A stretch of DNA of 64,000 bases from an uncultured Acidobacteriaceae bacterium (GTDB lineage Bacteria > Acidobacteriota > Terriglobia > Terriglobales > Acidobacteriaceae), in assembly GCA_937879855.1 (NCBI GenBank), contig CALFMO010000006.1, positions 538,918 to 602,917 of the forward strand, in the 5' to 3' direction. Positions 51,254 through 59,485 of this stretch are shown here, in pieces. Position 1 is the first letter of the stretch, and each line of letters starts with the position of its first letter. The translations under genes were made by a program, and so were the position numbers. The notes under the pieces were generated by a model. That model searched no databases, had not been told where the DNA came from, and worked only from the letters and a program-made list of their open reading frames with translations.

Positions 51254-52642
51254 CTACCAGGTCCGACGCCCGCGAATGCGTCCGCTGCGCGGCGTAAATC
51301 CGTCGTAGTGGCGCATGATCAATTGCGCCTCAATTTGCTGGACTGTATCCATCGCCACGCCCACAACGATCAGCAGCGACGTTCCACCAAAGTAAAACGT
51401 AACCCCCAACCCGTTTGTCACCCAGTTCGGAAGGCCTTCAAAAAATCTCCCGAGAGGCCCGTAAAGATGGTTGAGGTGAATGCCGGTGATCATCCACTCC
51501 GGAATAAACGAAATGATAATCAGGTACAGCGCGCCCACCAGCGTGATCCGCGTCAGGACTTCATTGATAAAGTCGGCCGTACGTTTCCCCGGACGAATGC
51601 CGGGAATGAATCCGCCATACTTCCGCATGTTGTCGGCGACTTCGCTGGGATTGAATACGATGGAAACGTAAAAATACGCGAAGAAAATAATTCCGACCGC
51701 GTACAGCACCGTGTAGAGCGGTTCGCCCCAACCCAGCCACCGGAACAGATCGCCAAAATACCGGTTGTTGCGCAAACCATATCCGATAGTCTGCGGCAAC
51801 GTCAGAATCGAAGACGCAAAAATCACGGGCATTACGCCGCCTGCGTTCACCCGCAGCGGCAAATGCGTCGACTGCCCACCCATCACCTTGCGCCCGACCA
51901 CGCGCTTGGCGTATTGCACCGGGATTCGCCGCTCGCTTCGCTCCACGTAGACGATGAATCCCACCACCGCCACCATGAAGATAAGCAGGAACACCATCAG
52001 CGGGAATGTCGCCGCGCCCCACGCCGCATTTTTCGCCTTATCGATCAGATCCACCACGCCGCGCGGTAAGCCCACCACAATGCCGGCGAAGATCAGCAGC
52101 GACATCCCGTTACCAACGCCGCGATCCGTAATCTGCTCGCCCAGCCACATGATGAACGCGCTGCCCGTGGTCAAGGTCAGCATGGTCATGAACCGGAACT
52201 TCCAGCCCGGATCCAGCGCGAAGCCGCCCTTTTCCAGGCCCACCGCAATCCCGAACGACTGCACCGCGCTCAGAATGACCGTGATGTACCGCGTCCACTG
52301 CGTAATTTTCTTGCGCCCGAGTTCGCCTTCCTTCTGCAGCTTGGCCAGCGGCTCATAGACCACGGTCAGCAACTGCAGAATGATCGATGCCGTAATGTAC
52401 GGCATGATTCCCAGGGCAAAAATCGTCATGCGCCGCAACTGGCCGCCGGAGAAAAGATCGACAAATCCCAGCAACGATCCGCTCGTGCCACTCTGCGTGA
52501 AGAAACTTTCCAGCTTAGCCGTATCGATTCCCGGCGTCGGAAGGTGGCCGCCTAACCGGTACACAAACAGCATCGCCAAAGTAAACAGGATGCGTTTGCG
52601 CAGGTCCGGAATCCGGAAGATGTTAGCCAGTTTGTCGAACAT
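51254..52642 (-). CDS. secY: SecY protein translocase subunit
   Basis: The 462-residue protein has ten membrane helices with the SecY plug and family signature (PYITASIILQLLTVVYEPLA) and the basic cytoplasmic loops. It forms the SecYEG channel used by the many secreted proteins of this window. Its start codon shares one base with the rplO stop. A gap of about 135 bp to adk holds no recognisable signal. Confidence 0.98.
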   Translation of the reverse strand: MFDKLANIFRIPDLRKRILFTLAMLFVYRLGGHLPTPGIDTAKLESFFTQSGTSGSLLGFVDLFSGGQLRRMTIFALGIMPYITASIILQLLTVVYEPLAKLQKEGELGRKKITQWTRYITVILSAVQSFGIAVGLEKGGFALDPGWKFRFMTMLTLTTGSAFIMWLGEQITDRGVGNGMSLLIFAGIVVGLPRGVVDLIDKAKNAAWGAATFPLMVFLLIFMVAVVGFIVYVERSERRIPVQYAKRVVGRKVMGGQSTHLPLRVNAGGVMPVIFASSILTLPQTIGYGLRNNRYFGDLFRWLGWGEPLYTVLYAVGIIFFAYFYVSIVFNPSEVADNMRKYGGFIPGIRPGKRTADFINEVLTRITLVGALYLIIISFIPEWMITGIHLNHLYGPLGRFFEGLPNWVTNGLGVTFYFGGTSLLIVVGVAMDTVQQIEAQLIMRHYDGFTPRSGRIRGRRTW

Positions 52643-53106
52643 TACTGCTCCGCTTTCACTGATATGACCTCAACCTTGCCGCCTGCCTTGGTGATCTTAT
52701 CCTGTGCAGATTTCGAAAACTTGTGCGCGTGCACCGTGATCGCGACCTTCAACTCGCCGTCGCCAAGAATCTTTACCGGATGCTTGGTCTTGATTACTCC
52801 GGCTTTGCGCAGCACCTCAGGAGTGATGGGTTCGCCGTGAAACTCTTCGCCCATCTCCACCAGCCGCTCCAAACTGACGATGTTAAATTCCTTGCGGAAA
52901 ATGTTGGTGAATCCGCGCTTCGGCATGCGGCGGTGCAGCGGCATCTGTCCGCCTTCAAAACCGCGAATCATGCGCGAGCCCGTGCGCGAACGCTGCCCCT
53001 TGTGTCCACGGGTCGAAGTCTTGCCCATGCCGGAGCCCATACCACGCCCCACGCGCTTGCGCTTTTCGGTCGCCTTCTTCGGTGCTCGAATATTGGATAA
53101 ATTCAT
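52642..53106 (-). CDS. rplO: Ribosomal protein L15
   Basis: The 154-residue L15 starts MNLSNIRAPKKATEKRKRVG and has the Gly/Arg-rich N-terminus GRGMGSGMGKTSTRGHKGQ. It binds 23S rRNA late in assembly. Confidence 0.98.
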   Translation of the reverse strand: MNLSNIRAPKKATEKRKRVGRGMGSGMGKTSTRGHKGQRSRTGSRMIRGFEGGQMPLHRRMPKRGFTNIFRKEFNIVSLERLVEMGEEFHGEPITPEVLRKAGVIKTKHPVKILGDGELKVAITVHAHKFSKSAQDKITKAGGKVEVISVKAEQ

Positions 53107-53107
53107 A

Positions 53108-53184
53108 AGTCAGCTCTCAGCTGTCAGCCGTCAGCTTTCAGCCAGCAGCGGTTTGCGCTGACGGCTGAAAGCTGATAGCTGATA
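53108..53184. repeat. Heptad inverted-arm spacer, TCAGC family
   Basis: Left: AGTCAGC, TCTCAGC, TGTCAGC, CGTCAGC, TTTCAGC. Right: GCTGACG, GCTGAAA, GCTGATA, GCTGATA. Fixed part TCAGC with two variable bases; the model case. Between rplO and rpmD. Confidence 0.95.
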
Positions 53185-53187
53185 GCT

Positions 53188-53391
53188 TTATTCCACAAAC
53201 TCCACCAGATGTGGAACCTTAGCCACCATGCCGCGAATGGCATTCGTGTCCGGTCGCTCAATCACCTGGTTCAGCCGCGTGAATCCCAGCCCTTTGATGA
53301 CTTTCTTCTGTTTTACCGGGGCACAAATGGCGGAACGCACCCACTTCAGGTGAATCTTCGCGCTGCCCGAATTCGTCTTCTTCGCTGTCAT
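53188..53391 (-). CDS. rpmD: Ribosomal protein L30
   Basis: The 67-residue L30 has the ferredoxin-like core KIHLKWVRSAICAPVKQKK and the loop GLGFTRLNQVIERPDT. Standard place between rpsE and rplO. Confidence 0.96.
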   Translation of the reverse strand: MTAKKTNSGSAKIHLKWVRSAICAPVKQKKVIKGLGFTRLNQVIERPDTNAIRGMVAKVPHLVEFVE

Positions 53392-53401
53392 TTCAGAACC
53401 T

Positions 53402-53484
53402 CAGTGGCCAGTGATCAGTGGCCAATACCCAAATTAGACATCTTTGTCGATGCAACTGACCACTGGCCACTAGCCACTGGTCAC
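53402..53484. repeat. Heptad inverted-arm spacer, CAGTG family
   Basis: Left: CAGTGGC, CAGTGAT, CAGTGGC. Right: TGACCAC, TGGCCAC, TAGCCAC, TGGTCAC. Between rpmD and rpsE. Confidence 0.94.
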
Positions 53485-53489
53485 TGTTC

Positions 53490-53999
53490 CTACAGCTCCT
53501 GCGCCGTCTTCCCGCGCATGGTCGCCACGCTCTCGCGGCTCTTCAACTGCTTTAGCGCGTCGAAAGTCGCTTTGATCACGTTGTGCGGGTTGGTGGTGCC
53601 AATCGATTTCGTCAGCACGTTCTGCACGCCCGCCGAAGTCATTACCGCGCGCACCGCTCCGCCGGCAATCACTCCCGTGCCTTCCGGAGCCGGCTTCAGC
53701 AGCACTTTGCCCGACCCGTAACGTCCGAGGACGAGGTGAGCAATGCTGGTCTGCGTCAGGTTCACCTTGACCAGATTTTTCTTCGCCGATTCGATCCCCT
53801 TGCGAATGGCCTGCGGCACTTCCTTGGCCTTGCCCGAACCGTAGCCGACCACTCCCGCCGATGGATCGCCCACCACCACCAGCGCGGCGAATGAAAGATT
53901 CTTGCCACCCTTCACGACCTTTGTCACGCGGTTAATGGCGACCACCTGGTCCTTCAGTTGGAACGAACCTGCATCAAGCTTCTTAATTACTGTTGGCAT
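53490..53999 (-). CDS. rpsE: Ribosomal protein S5
   Basis: The 169-residue S5 has the RNA-binding N-domain (INRVTKVVKGGKNLSFAALV) and GYGSGKAKEVPQAIRKG. It helps translational accuracy. Normal length. Confidence 0.98.
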   Translation of the reverse strand: MPTVIKKLDAGSFQLKDQVVAINRVTKVVKGGKNLSFAALVVVGDPSAGVVGYGSGKAKEVPQAIRKGIESAKKNLVKVNLTQTSIAHLVLGRYGSGKVLLKPAPEGTGVIAGGAVRAVMTSAGVQNVLTKSIGTTNPHNVIKATFDALKQLKSRESVATMRGKTAQEL

Positions 54000-54009
54000 T
54001 CTTTAAACC

Positions 54010-54093
54010 CAGCTTTCAGCTTTCAGCTATCAGCTTTCAGCTATCAGCCTTCCGCTCCAGCTAACAGCTGAGAGCTGACAGCTGACAGCTGCC
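54010..54093. repeat. Heptad inverted-arm spacer, CAGCT family
   Basis: Left: CAGCTTT, CAGCTTT, CAGCTAT, CAGCTTT, CAGCTAT. Right: AGCTGAG, AGCTGAC, AGCTGAC. Between rpsE and rplR. Confidence 0.94.
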
Positions 54094-54094
54094 T

Positions 54095-54460
54095 TTAGAA
54101 CTTCAATCCAGCTTCGCGCGCCGCGTCGGCCAAAGCCTTCACGCGCCCGTGGTAAATATAGCCGCCCCGGTCAAACACGACCTTGGTCACTCCCTTGGCC
54201 TTGGCCCGGTCGGCAATCGCCTTACCGATCGCCTTCGCCGAAGCCACGTTTCCTCCACTGCGGCGGTCTTCCTTTTTGCCTTCCGCCGTGCTGGCGGAGA
54301 CCAGCGTCTTCCCGTGCAGATCGTCAATCACCTGCACATAAATGTGGTTCAGCGAACGGTACACATTCAGCCGCGGCCGCTCCGCCGTCCCCTGCATCTT
54401 CTTCCGAATGCGGTCATGCACATGTCCGCGCTTTTGATTTTTCGTAACTTTTGTCAGCAT
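54095..54460 (-). CDS. rplR: Ribosomal protein L18
   Basis: The 121-residue L18 has the 5S rRNA binding core RPRLNVYRSLNHIYVQVID and the C-terminal VVFDRGGYIYHGRVKALADA. Normal length. Confidence 0.98.
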   Translation of the reverse strand: MLTKVTKNQKRGHVHDRIRKKMQGTAERPRLNVYRSLNHIYVQVIDDLHGKTLVSASTAEGKKEDRRSGGNVASAKAIGKAIADRAKAKGVTKVVFDRGGYIYHGRVKALADAAREAGLKF

Positions 54461-54473
54461 GAAACTTGTCCTC

Positions 54474-54562
54474 GGTCGTTGGTCTTTGGTCGTTAGCCCA
54501 AGACCTCTGCCCCATCATTCCTATCTTCCGCTGGTCAACGACGAACGACCAGCGACTAACGA
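54474..54562. repeat. Heptad inverted-arm spacer, GTCGT family
   Basis: Left: GGTCGTT, GGTCTTT, GGTCGTT. Right: TCAACGA, CGAACGA, CCAGCGA, CTAACGA. Between rplR and rplF. Confidence 0.93.
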
Positions 54563-54566
54563 CGGT

Positions 54567-55106
54567 TTACTTCGCTCCCGTCTTTCCAACTTTCTTCTTC
54601 AACCGTTCGCCCGCATAGCGCACGCCCTTGTTCTTGTACGGATCCGGCGGACGCAGCGACCGCATTTCCGCCGCCACCTGTCCTACCTTCTGGCGATCGA
54701 TCCCCGTGAGCGCAATCTTCGTCTGCTTTGGATCCACCGTCGCATCCACGCCGGTCGGCAGCGGATACTCGATGGGATGCGAGTAGCCCAGGTTGAACAC
54801 GACCATCGTCTTGCCCTTCATCTCGGCGCGGTAGCCAATGCCGACGATTTCCAGTTCGCGAGTCCACCCTTTGGTCACGCCCTCAACCGCGTTGTTGACC
54901 AAAGCCCGCGCCAGCCCGTGCAGCGCCGCCTGCGAATCGTCCTGGCGCACCGCGACAATGATTCCATCCTTCTGCTGGACAGAGATGCCCGCCGGCAGTT
55001 CGGTGTCCAGTTTGCCCTTCGGCCCCTGCACCGCAACGGTGTTGCCTTCGATTTTTACCGTCACCCCTTTGGGGATCGGGATCGGCTTTCTTCCAATTCG
55101 TGACAT
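54567..55106 (-). CDS. rplF: Ribosomal protein L6
   Basis: The 179-residue L6 starts MSRIGRKPIPIPKGVTVKIE and ends with the motif RPPDPYKNKGVRYAGE. It lies near the factor-binding site of the 50S subunit. Confidence 0.98.
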   Translation of the reverse strand: MSRIGRKPIPIPKGVTVKIEGNTVAVQGPKGKLDTELPAGISVQQKDGIIVAVRQDDSQAALHGLARALVNNAVEGVTKGWTRELEIVGIGYRAEMKGKTMVVFNLGYSHPIEYPLPTGVDATVDPKQTKIALTGIDRQKVGQVAAEMRSLRPPDPYKNKGVRYAGERLKKKVGKTGAK

Positions 55107-55107
55107 A

Positions 55108-55186
55108 AGCTTTCAGCTCTCAGCTTTCAGCTCTCAGCTTCATCCCCGTCGCTTTACTGATAGCTGACGGCTGACAGCTGATAGCT
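55108..55186. repeat. Heptad inverted-arm spacer, TCAGC family
   Basis: Left: AGCTTTC, AGCTCTC, AGCTTTC, AGCTCTC. Right: ACTGATA, GCTGACG, GCTGACA, GCTGATA. Between rplF and rpsH. Confidence 0.94.
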
Positions 55187-55192
55187 TGTTCC

Positions 55193-55594
55193 CTAGTAAA
55201 TCTGGCACAGCAACTCGCCGCCCACGCCCTCTTTGCGCGCCTGGCGCCCGGTCATCACGCCGCGCGGGGTGGTGAGAATGTTGATCCCCATGCCGCCCAG
55301 CACGCGCGGAATCTCGCTGCGCCGCACATAGACGCGGCACCCGGGGCGCGACACGCGCTCCACCTTCGAGATCGCCGCTTCGTTGTTGGCCCCGTACTTC
55401 AGGTAAATCCGGATGACTTTATGGCCTTCTTCATCATCCGTCGGCTTGAAGTTGGAAATGTAACCTTCCTCTTTCAGAATGCGGGCAATCTCCAGCTTCA
55501 ACCGCGAAGCCGGAATATCCACCTTCTGGTGCCGGGCCTGGAGTGCATTTCGCACTCGCGTCAACATATCTGCGACCGGATCGGTCAACCTCAT
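55193..55594 (-). CDS. rpsH: Ribosomal protein S8
   Basis: The 133-residue S8 starts MRLTDPVADMLTRVRNALQA and has VYVRRSEIPRVLGGMGI and the C-terminal ILTTPRGVMTGRQARKEGVG. It is an early 16S binder. Confidence 0.98.
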   Translation of the reverse strand: MRLTDPVADMLTRVRNALQARHQKVDIPASRLKLEIARILKEEGYISNFKPTDDEEGHKVIRIYLKYGANNEAAISKVERVSRPGCRVYVRRSEIPRVLGGMGINILTTPRGVMTGRQARKEGVGGELLCQIY

Positions 55595-55685
55595 CGTTTT
55601 GCTTCTCCTCTAGCCACCCGTTCGCTCCGCGTCCAGCGGAGAACCTGCAGCAGCTTGTTCCTTCGTCTTGCTACTCTCTCGGGCT

Positions 55686-55731
55686 GTCATCCTGAGCGGC
55701 GTTGTTTGCCGCGAAGGACCCCTACCCTCAG
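55686..55731. repeat. GTCATCCTGAG dispersed element, copy 1
   Basis: GTCATCCTGAG, then GCGGC-GTTGTTT-GCCGC, then GAAGGACCCCTACC. Related copies are at 60424-60460 and 63751-63795. This type of element is common in many Acidobacteriota. It lies between rpsN and rpsH. Confidence 0.85.
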
Positions 55732-55760
55732 CAAGCACCTCGCGTGCTGCGAGGACTCGC

Positions 55761-55970
55761 CTACCACGACGACTTCGAAACCCCTGGAATCTCCCCGCGC
55801 AGCGCCAGCTGCCGGAAGCACAGCCGGCAAATGCCGAACTTGCGCAGGAAACCGCGCGGCCGTCCACAAAACTTGCAGCGGTTGTGCTTGCGCGTGGAAA
55901 ACTTGGGTTTCCTGGGCTTGTCCTGGTGCAACCCAACGCCGTCTTTCACTCGTTTTGCCGTAGTAGCCAA
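55761..55970 (-). CDS. rpsN: Ribosomal protein S14 (zinc type)
   Basis: The 69-residue S14 has the zinc ribbon Cys32, Cys35, Cys48, Cys51 (CKFC and CRLC). The short, zinc-type form has an N-terminal extension of about eight residues. The dispersed element 55686-55731 starts 30 bp after its stop. Confidence 0.96.
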   Translation of the reverse strand: MATTAKRVKDGVGLHQDKPRKPKFSTRKHNRCKFCGRPRGFLRKFGICRLCFRQLALRGEIPGVSKSSW

Positions 55971-55990
55971 ATTAGCTCCTAACCTGTAGC

Positions 55991-56032
55991 GCCGGCGACC
56001 CGCCGGCTGTCCGGTGGGCGTCCCCGCCCACC
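55991..56032. repeat. GC-rich double hairpin in the rplE-rpsN gap
   Basis: GCCGGCG-ACCC-GCCGGC is followed by GGTGGGCG-TCCCC-GCCCACC. It is similar in layout to the double hairpin at 49308-49348. Confidence 0.8.
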
Positions 56033-56045
56033 GCCCTAAACTTAC

Positions 56046-56666
56046 CTATGCCCGGAAAGGCATTCCCAGATGCTTCAACAACGTCCGCGCCTGATTGTCG
56101 CTCGCAGCCGTGGTAACGATCGTGACGTTCATGCCCTTCTGCTTGTCAACCTTCTCGTACGAAATCTCCGGAAAGATCAACTGGTCGTGGAGGCCTAGCG
56201 TGAAGTTCCCGCGCCCGTCGAACGATTTGGTTGACACTCCTTTGAAGTCGCGCACGCGCGGCAGCACGATGTTCACCAGCCGGTCAAAAAATTCGTACAT
56301 GCGGTCGCCGCGCAGCGTCACCATCGCGCCAATCGACTGTCCCTGGCGCACTTTGAACGCCGCAATCGACTTCTTCGCCCGCGTCACCACCGGCCGCTGC
56401 CCCGTGATCTGGCCCAATTCGTTCACCGCCGGATCGAGCACCTTCGCGTTCTGTGTGGCTTCGCCCACGCCCATGTTCACGACAATTTTGTGCAGCCGCG
56501 GAACCGCCATCACGTTCTTCAGTTCCAGTTCCTTCAACAGCGCCGGCGCCACTTCCTTCTCGAACTTCGAGCGCAGCCGCGGACGCTCCTTGGCGCTATG
56601 CCGCGCCTGCTCGGGCGCCTTCTGCTCCTGCGTCGATTCCTTCTGTCCTTTTTTCTCTTTCGCCAT
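56046..56666 (-). CDS. rplE: Ribosomal protein L5
   Basis: The 206-residue L5 contains VMAVPRLHKIVVNMGVGEAT and RVRDFKGVSTKSFDGRGNFT. About 25 extra N-terminal residues are rich in Lys, Glu and Gln. It binds 5S rRNA. Confidence 0.98.
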   Translation of the reverse strand: MAKEKKGQKESTQEQKAPEQARHSAKERPRLRSKFEKEVAPALLKELELKNVMAVPRLHKIVVNMGVGEATQNAKVLDPAVNELGQITGQRPVVTRAKKSIAAFKVRQGQSIGAMVTLRGDRMYEFFDRLVNIVLPRVRDFKGVSTKSFDGRGNFTLGLHDQLIFPEISYEKVDKQKGMNVTIVTTAASDNQARTLLKHLGMPFRA

Positions 56667-56698
56667 GTCTGTTCAACTTCCTCTCACGGTTTCGGATT

Positions 56699-56803
56699 GT
56701 CAGCTGCTAGCTTCTAGCCAAACGTGTACCGGTTCGTGAGATCTAAATTTATCTTCGCTGCTTTCACCGCCGCCACAAGCTGAAAGCTGATGGCTGATAG
56801 CTA
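56699..56803. repeat. Mixed heptad spacer, wide centre
   Basis: The left arm (GTCAGCT, GCTAGCT, TCTAGCC) mixes the TCAGC and CTAGC words. The right arm is GCTGAAA, GCTGATG, GCTGATA. The centre is about 57 bases. Between rplE and rplX. Confidence 0.8.
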
Positions 56804-57142
56804 TTTGTCCAACGTCGTTCCGCACTTCTTGCACACGCGCACCTTCCGGTCGCCGCGCACTTCGTGCCCGATGCGTACCGGCCCGCAGGTCGCGCACACC
56901 AACTGCACGTTGGAGATTGCAATCCGGCTCTCCTGCTCGGCGATTCCGCCCTTGATGTTGCGCTGCGGATTCGGACGCACGTGCTTTTTCACCATCATCA
57001 CGTGCTCCACCAGCAACTTGGCATCATTCGGAAACACGCGCAGCACGCGCCCTTCCTTGCCCTTGTCGCGCCCGGTGATCACCTTCACGGTGTCATTCCG
57101 CCGCAGATCCACTCGCTTGTTTTCAGTGCTCACAGTTCTCAT
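56801..57142 (-). CDS. rplX: Ribosomal protein L24
   Basis: The 113-residue L24 has the KOW motif VKVITGRDKGKEGRVLRV and a C-terminal zinc-like pair of CxxC motifs (VCATC and VCKKC). Normal position before rplE. Confidence 0.97.
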   Translation of the reverse strand: MRTVSTENKRVDLRRNDTVKVITGRDKGKEGRVLRVFPNDAKLLVEHVMMVKKHVRPNPQRNIKGGIAEQESRIAISNVQLVCATCGPVRIGHEVRGDRKVRVCKKCGTTLDK

Positions 57143-57154
57143 AATCTAAAACCT

Positions 57155-57247
57155 TATTGAGTAATCGGGTTGTTTAGTAATTGAAAATCAAAACCGTCGA
57201 CTTTGGTTTTCAATTACCAAATTACAAAATTACCCAATTACTAAATC
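57155..57247. repeat. AT-rich inverted-arm spacer, AATTAC family
   Basis: Left words (GTAATCGG, TAGTAATT, GAAAATC) and right words (CAATTAC, CAAATTAC, AAAATTAC, CCAATTAC) are complementary. The core AATTGAAAA pairs with TTTTCAATT. The period here is near 8 instead of 7. Between rplX and rplN. Confidence 0.85.
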
Positions 57248-57249
57248 TT

Positions 57250-57621
57250 CTAAATCACTTCTGGTGCCAGCGAAACAATCTTCAAAAACTTCTTCTCGCG
57301 CAGTTCGCGCGCCACCGGGCCGAACACGCGCGTCCCTACCGGCTCACCCGCATCGTTGATCAGCACCGCCGCATTCTGGTCGAAGCGGATGTAAGTGCCA
57401 TCGCGCCGTCGATGCTCCTTGCGCGTGCGCACGATGACCGCCTTCACCACTTTGCCCTTCTGCACCTGGCCTTCGGGCGCCGACTCTTTCACGGCGGCCG
57501 TGATTATGTCGCCCAGCCCGGCATTCAATCCCGTCGATCCGCCCAGCGGCAGGATCATCTGCAGCTTGCGCGCGCCGGAATTGTCGGCGACCTCCAGCAT
57601 CGATCTCATCATCACAGCCAT
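57250..57621 (-). CDS. rplN: Ribosomal protein L14
   Basis: The 123-residue L14 has SMLEVADNSGARKLQMILPL and ends with FGPVARELREKKFLKIVSLA. It is at the subunit interface. Confidence 0.98.
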   Translation of the reverse strand: MAVMMRSMLEVADNSGARKLQMILPLGGSTGLNAGLGDIITAAVKESAPEGQVQKGKVVKAVIVRTRKEHRRRDGTYIRFDQNAAVLINDAGEPVGTRVFGPVARELREKKFLKIVSLAPEVI

Positions 57622-57654
57622 GGCGTCAATCTCCCTCTCTCTACTGGCTCGCGG

Positions 57655-57969
57655 CTACACGCCCGGAACTTCGACCGCCGCTTCCGGTACCAGCGGCGCC
57701 TTGCGCACAATGTCCTTCAGCTTCCAGCGCTTCAGCTTCGACAGCGGACGCGTCTCCTCAATCCGCACCACGTCGCCCACATGCGCCTCATTCTTCTCGT
57801 CGTGCGCATAAAACTTCTTGTTCCGCGCCACCACCCGGCCGTAGAACGGATGCGCCTTCTTGCGCGTCACCTTCACCACAATCGTCTTCTGCATGCGGTT
57901 GGAGACGACTTCGCCCACCACTTCCTTGCGGCGGCCCTGAACTTTTTCTGTGGCTGTTGTTCCCGCCAT
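57655..57969 (-). CDS. rpsQ: Ribosomal protein S17
   Basis: The 104-residue S17 has the core VVSNRMQKTIVVKVTRKKAH and GDVVRIEETRPLSKLKRWKL. A tail of about 15 Ala/Val/Pro residues exceeds the E. coli protein. It shares one base with rpmC. Confidence 0.97.
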   Translation of the reverse strand: MAGTTATEKVQGRRKEVVGEVVSNRMQKTIVVKVTRKKAHPFYGRVVARNKKFYAHDEKNEAHVGDVVRIEETRPLSKLKRWKLKDIVRKAPLVPEAAVEVPGV

Positions 57970-58190
57970 TATTTCTTCTCCGTTGCGGCCGAGCGCTCGC
58001 GCCCGCCCGTTCGCTCACCCATGATCGTCTTAACCCGCGCAATGTCCTTGCGCAGTCCGCGAATTTTCTTCAGGCTCTCCGTCTGCCCCATGTTCAACTG
58101 AAATTTCAGCTTGAAGAGTTGATCAGCCAGCTCACGCTCCTGATGATTGAGCTCTTCGTCGGTAAAGTTTCGAATTTTTTCAACCTTCAT
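57969..58190 (-). CDS. rpmC: Ribosomal protein L29
   Basis: The 73-residue helical L29 has LADQLFKLKFQLNMGQTESL, KIRGLRKDIARVKTIM. Normal length. It is at the tunnel exit. Confidence 0.97.
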   Translation of the reverse strand: MKVEKIRNFTDEELNHQERELADQLFKLKFQLNMGQTESLKKIRGLRKDIARVKTIMGERTGGRERSAATEKK

Positions 58191-58206
58191 AAAAATTCCT
58201 TAAATA

Positions 58207-58273
58207 AGCTCTCAGCTGTCAGCTAAAGCGTTTTTCCGTCTTGGCTGATAGCTGATAGCTGACGGCTGACAGC
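58207..58273. repeat. Heptad inverted-arm spacer, TCAGC family
   Basis: Left: AGCTCTC, AGCTGTC. Right: GCTGATA, GCTGATA, GCTGACG, GCTGACA. Between rpmC and rplP. Confidence 0.92.
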
Positions 58274-58276
58274 TTC

Positions 58277-58696
58277 TTAATGCCCGCTGCCTTCGCGCTT
58301 CACCAAGGTCGTCCGCAGCGCCAGTTTGTGCGATGCCAGCCGCATCGCCTCGCTCGCCTCCTGCAGCGACACGCCTTCCATTTCAAACAAAATCTTTCCT
58401 GGACGTACCACCGCAACCCAGTGATCTGGAGCTCCCTTGCCCTTGCCCATACGCGTTTCAGCCGGCTTCTTGGTGACCGGCTTGTCGGGAAACACGCGGA
58501 TCCAAATCTTTCCGCCGCGCTTCACAAAGCGCGTCATAGCGACACGGCTGGCTTCAATCTGCCGATCGGTGATCCATCCGGGCTCCAGCACTTTCAACCC
58601 AAAGTCGCCGAACGCCAGCGTCGACCCGCGCCATGCCTTGCCGGTCATGCGCCCGCGCTGCTGCTTGCGATACTTCACTTTCTTTGGCATCAACAT
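58277..58696 (-). CDS. rplP: Ribosomal protein L16
   Basis: The 139-residue L16 starts MLMPKKVKYRKQQRGRMTGK and has MGKGKGAPDHWVAVVRPGKI. It is important for the A site. Confidence 0.98.
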   Translation of the reverse strand: MLMPKKVKYRKQQRGRMTGKAWRGSTLAFGDFGLKVLEPGWITDRQIEASRVAMTRFVKRGGKIWIRVFPDKPVTKKPAETRMGKGKGAPDHWVAVVRPGKILFEMEGVSLQEASEAMRLASHKLALRTTLVKREGSGH

Positions 58697-58700
58697 AAAA

Positions 58701-58763
58701 TCAGCTCTTAGCTTTCAGCAAAACTTACTTTACTTCTGCATTCTGACTTCTAACTTCTGCCTT
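58701..58763. repeat. Mixed heptad spacer (CTTAGC then ACTTCTG words)
   Basis: AGCTCTT, AGCTTTC is followed by ACTTCTG, CATTCTG, ACTTCTA, ACTTCTG, all with period 7. It shows two word families in one gap. Between rplP and rpsC. Confidence 0.85.
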
Positions 58764-58765
58764 GC

Positions 58766-59434
58766 CTAGAATCCGCCCGCCGCCGTCGTTGCCTCGCGCT
58801 TCTTCTGCGGCAGAATCTCGCCCTTGTACACCCAGCACTTCACGCCGATCACGCCGTAAGTCGTCCGCGCCTCGGTGAAGCCGTAGTCGATATCGGCGCG
58901 CAGCGTGTGCAGCGGCAAGCGTCCCTGCAGATACCACTCCGAGCGCGCGATCTCGTTGCCATTCAGCCGCCCGCTCACCCGCACTTTGATACCCTTGCAC
59001 CCGAAGCGCAGCGCCGAATCCACCGCCTTGCGCATCGCCCGCCGAAAGCCCACGCGCTTTTCCAACTGCAGCGCGATTGATTCCGAAACCAGTTGCGCGT
59101 CGAGTTCGGGCTTGTGCACTTCCTGGATATCGACAAAAATATCCTTCCCCGCCGTGCGCTTCTGCAGTTCGGCCTTCAGCTTGTCGATTTCCGCGCCCTT
59201 GCGCCCGATGATGATCCCGGGTCGCGCCGTCTTAATGATGATGCGCAGCTTGTTTCCCGGGCGCTCGATCTCGATGGCGCTCACGCCCGCCGACTTGAGC
59301 TTGTCCTTCAATTCGGCCTTCAGCTTGACGTCTTCATGCAACTGCTTGTCGTAATCCCGCTCGGCAAACCAGCGCGACTTCCACGGCTTGGTAAAGCCGA
59401 GGCGAAAACCATAAGGATGGACTTTTTGTCCCAT
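58766..59434 (-). CDS. rpsC: Ribosomal protein S3
   Basis: The 222-residue S3 starts MGQKVHPYGFRLGFTKPWKS and has the KH domain (RPGIIIGRKGAEIDKLKAEL). It lies at the mRNA entry. Normal length. Confidence 0.98.
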   Translation of the reverse strand: MGQKVHPYGFRLGFTKPWKSRWFAERDYDKQLHEDVKLKAELKDKLKSAGVSAIEIERPGNKLRIIIKTARPGIIIGRKGAEIDKLKAELQKRTAGKDIFVDIQEVHKPELDAQLVSESIALQLEKRVGFRRAMRKAVDSALRFGCKGIKVRVSGRLNGNEIARSEWYLQGRLPLHTLRADIDYGFTEARTTYGVIGVKCWVYKGEILPQKKREATTAAGGF

Positions 59435-59485
59435 TGCATCTCCTAATTCGAACTCTGTGGCGCGGACGCCCTCGCCCGCGGCAAA

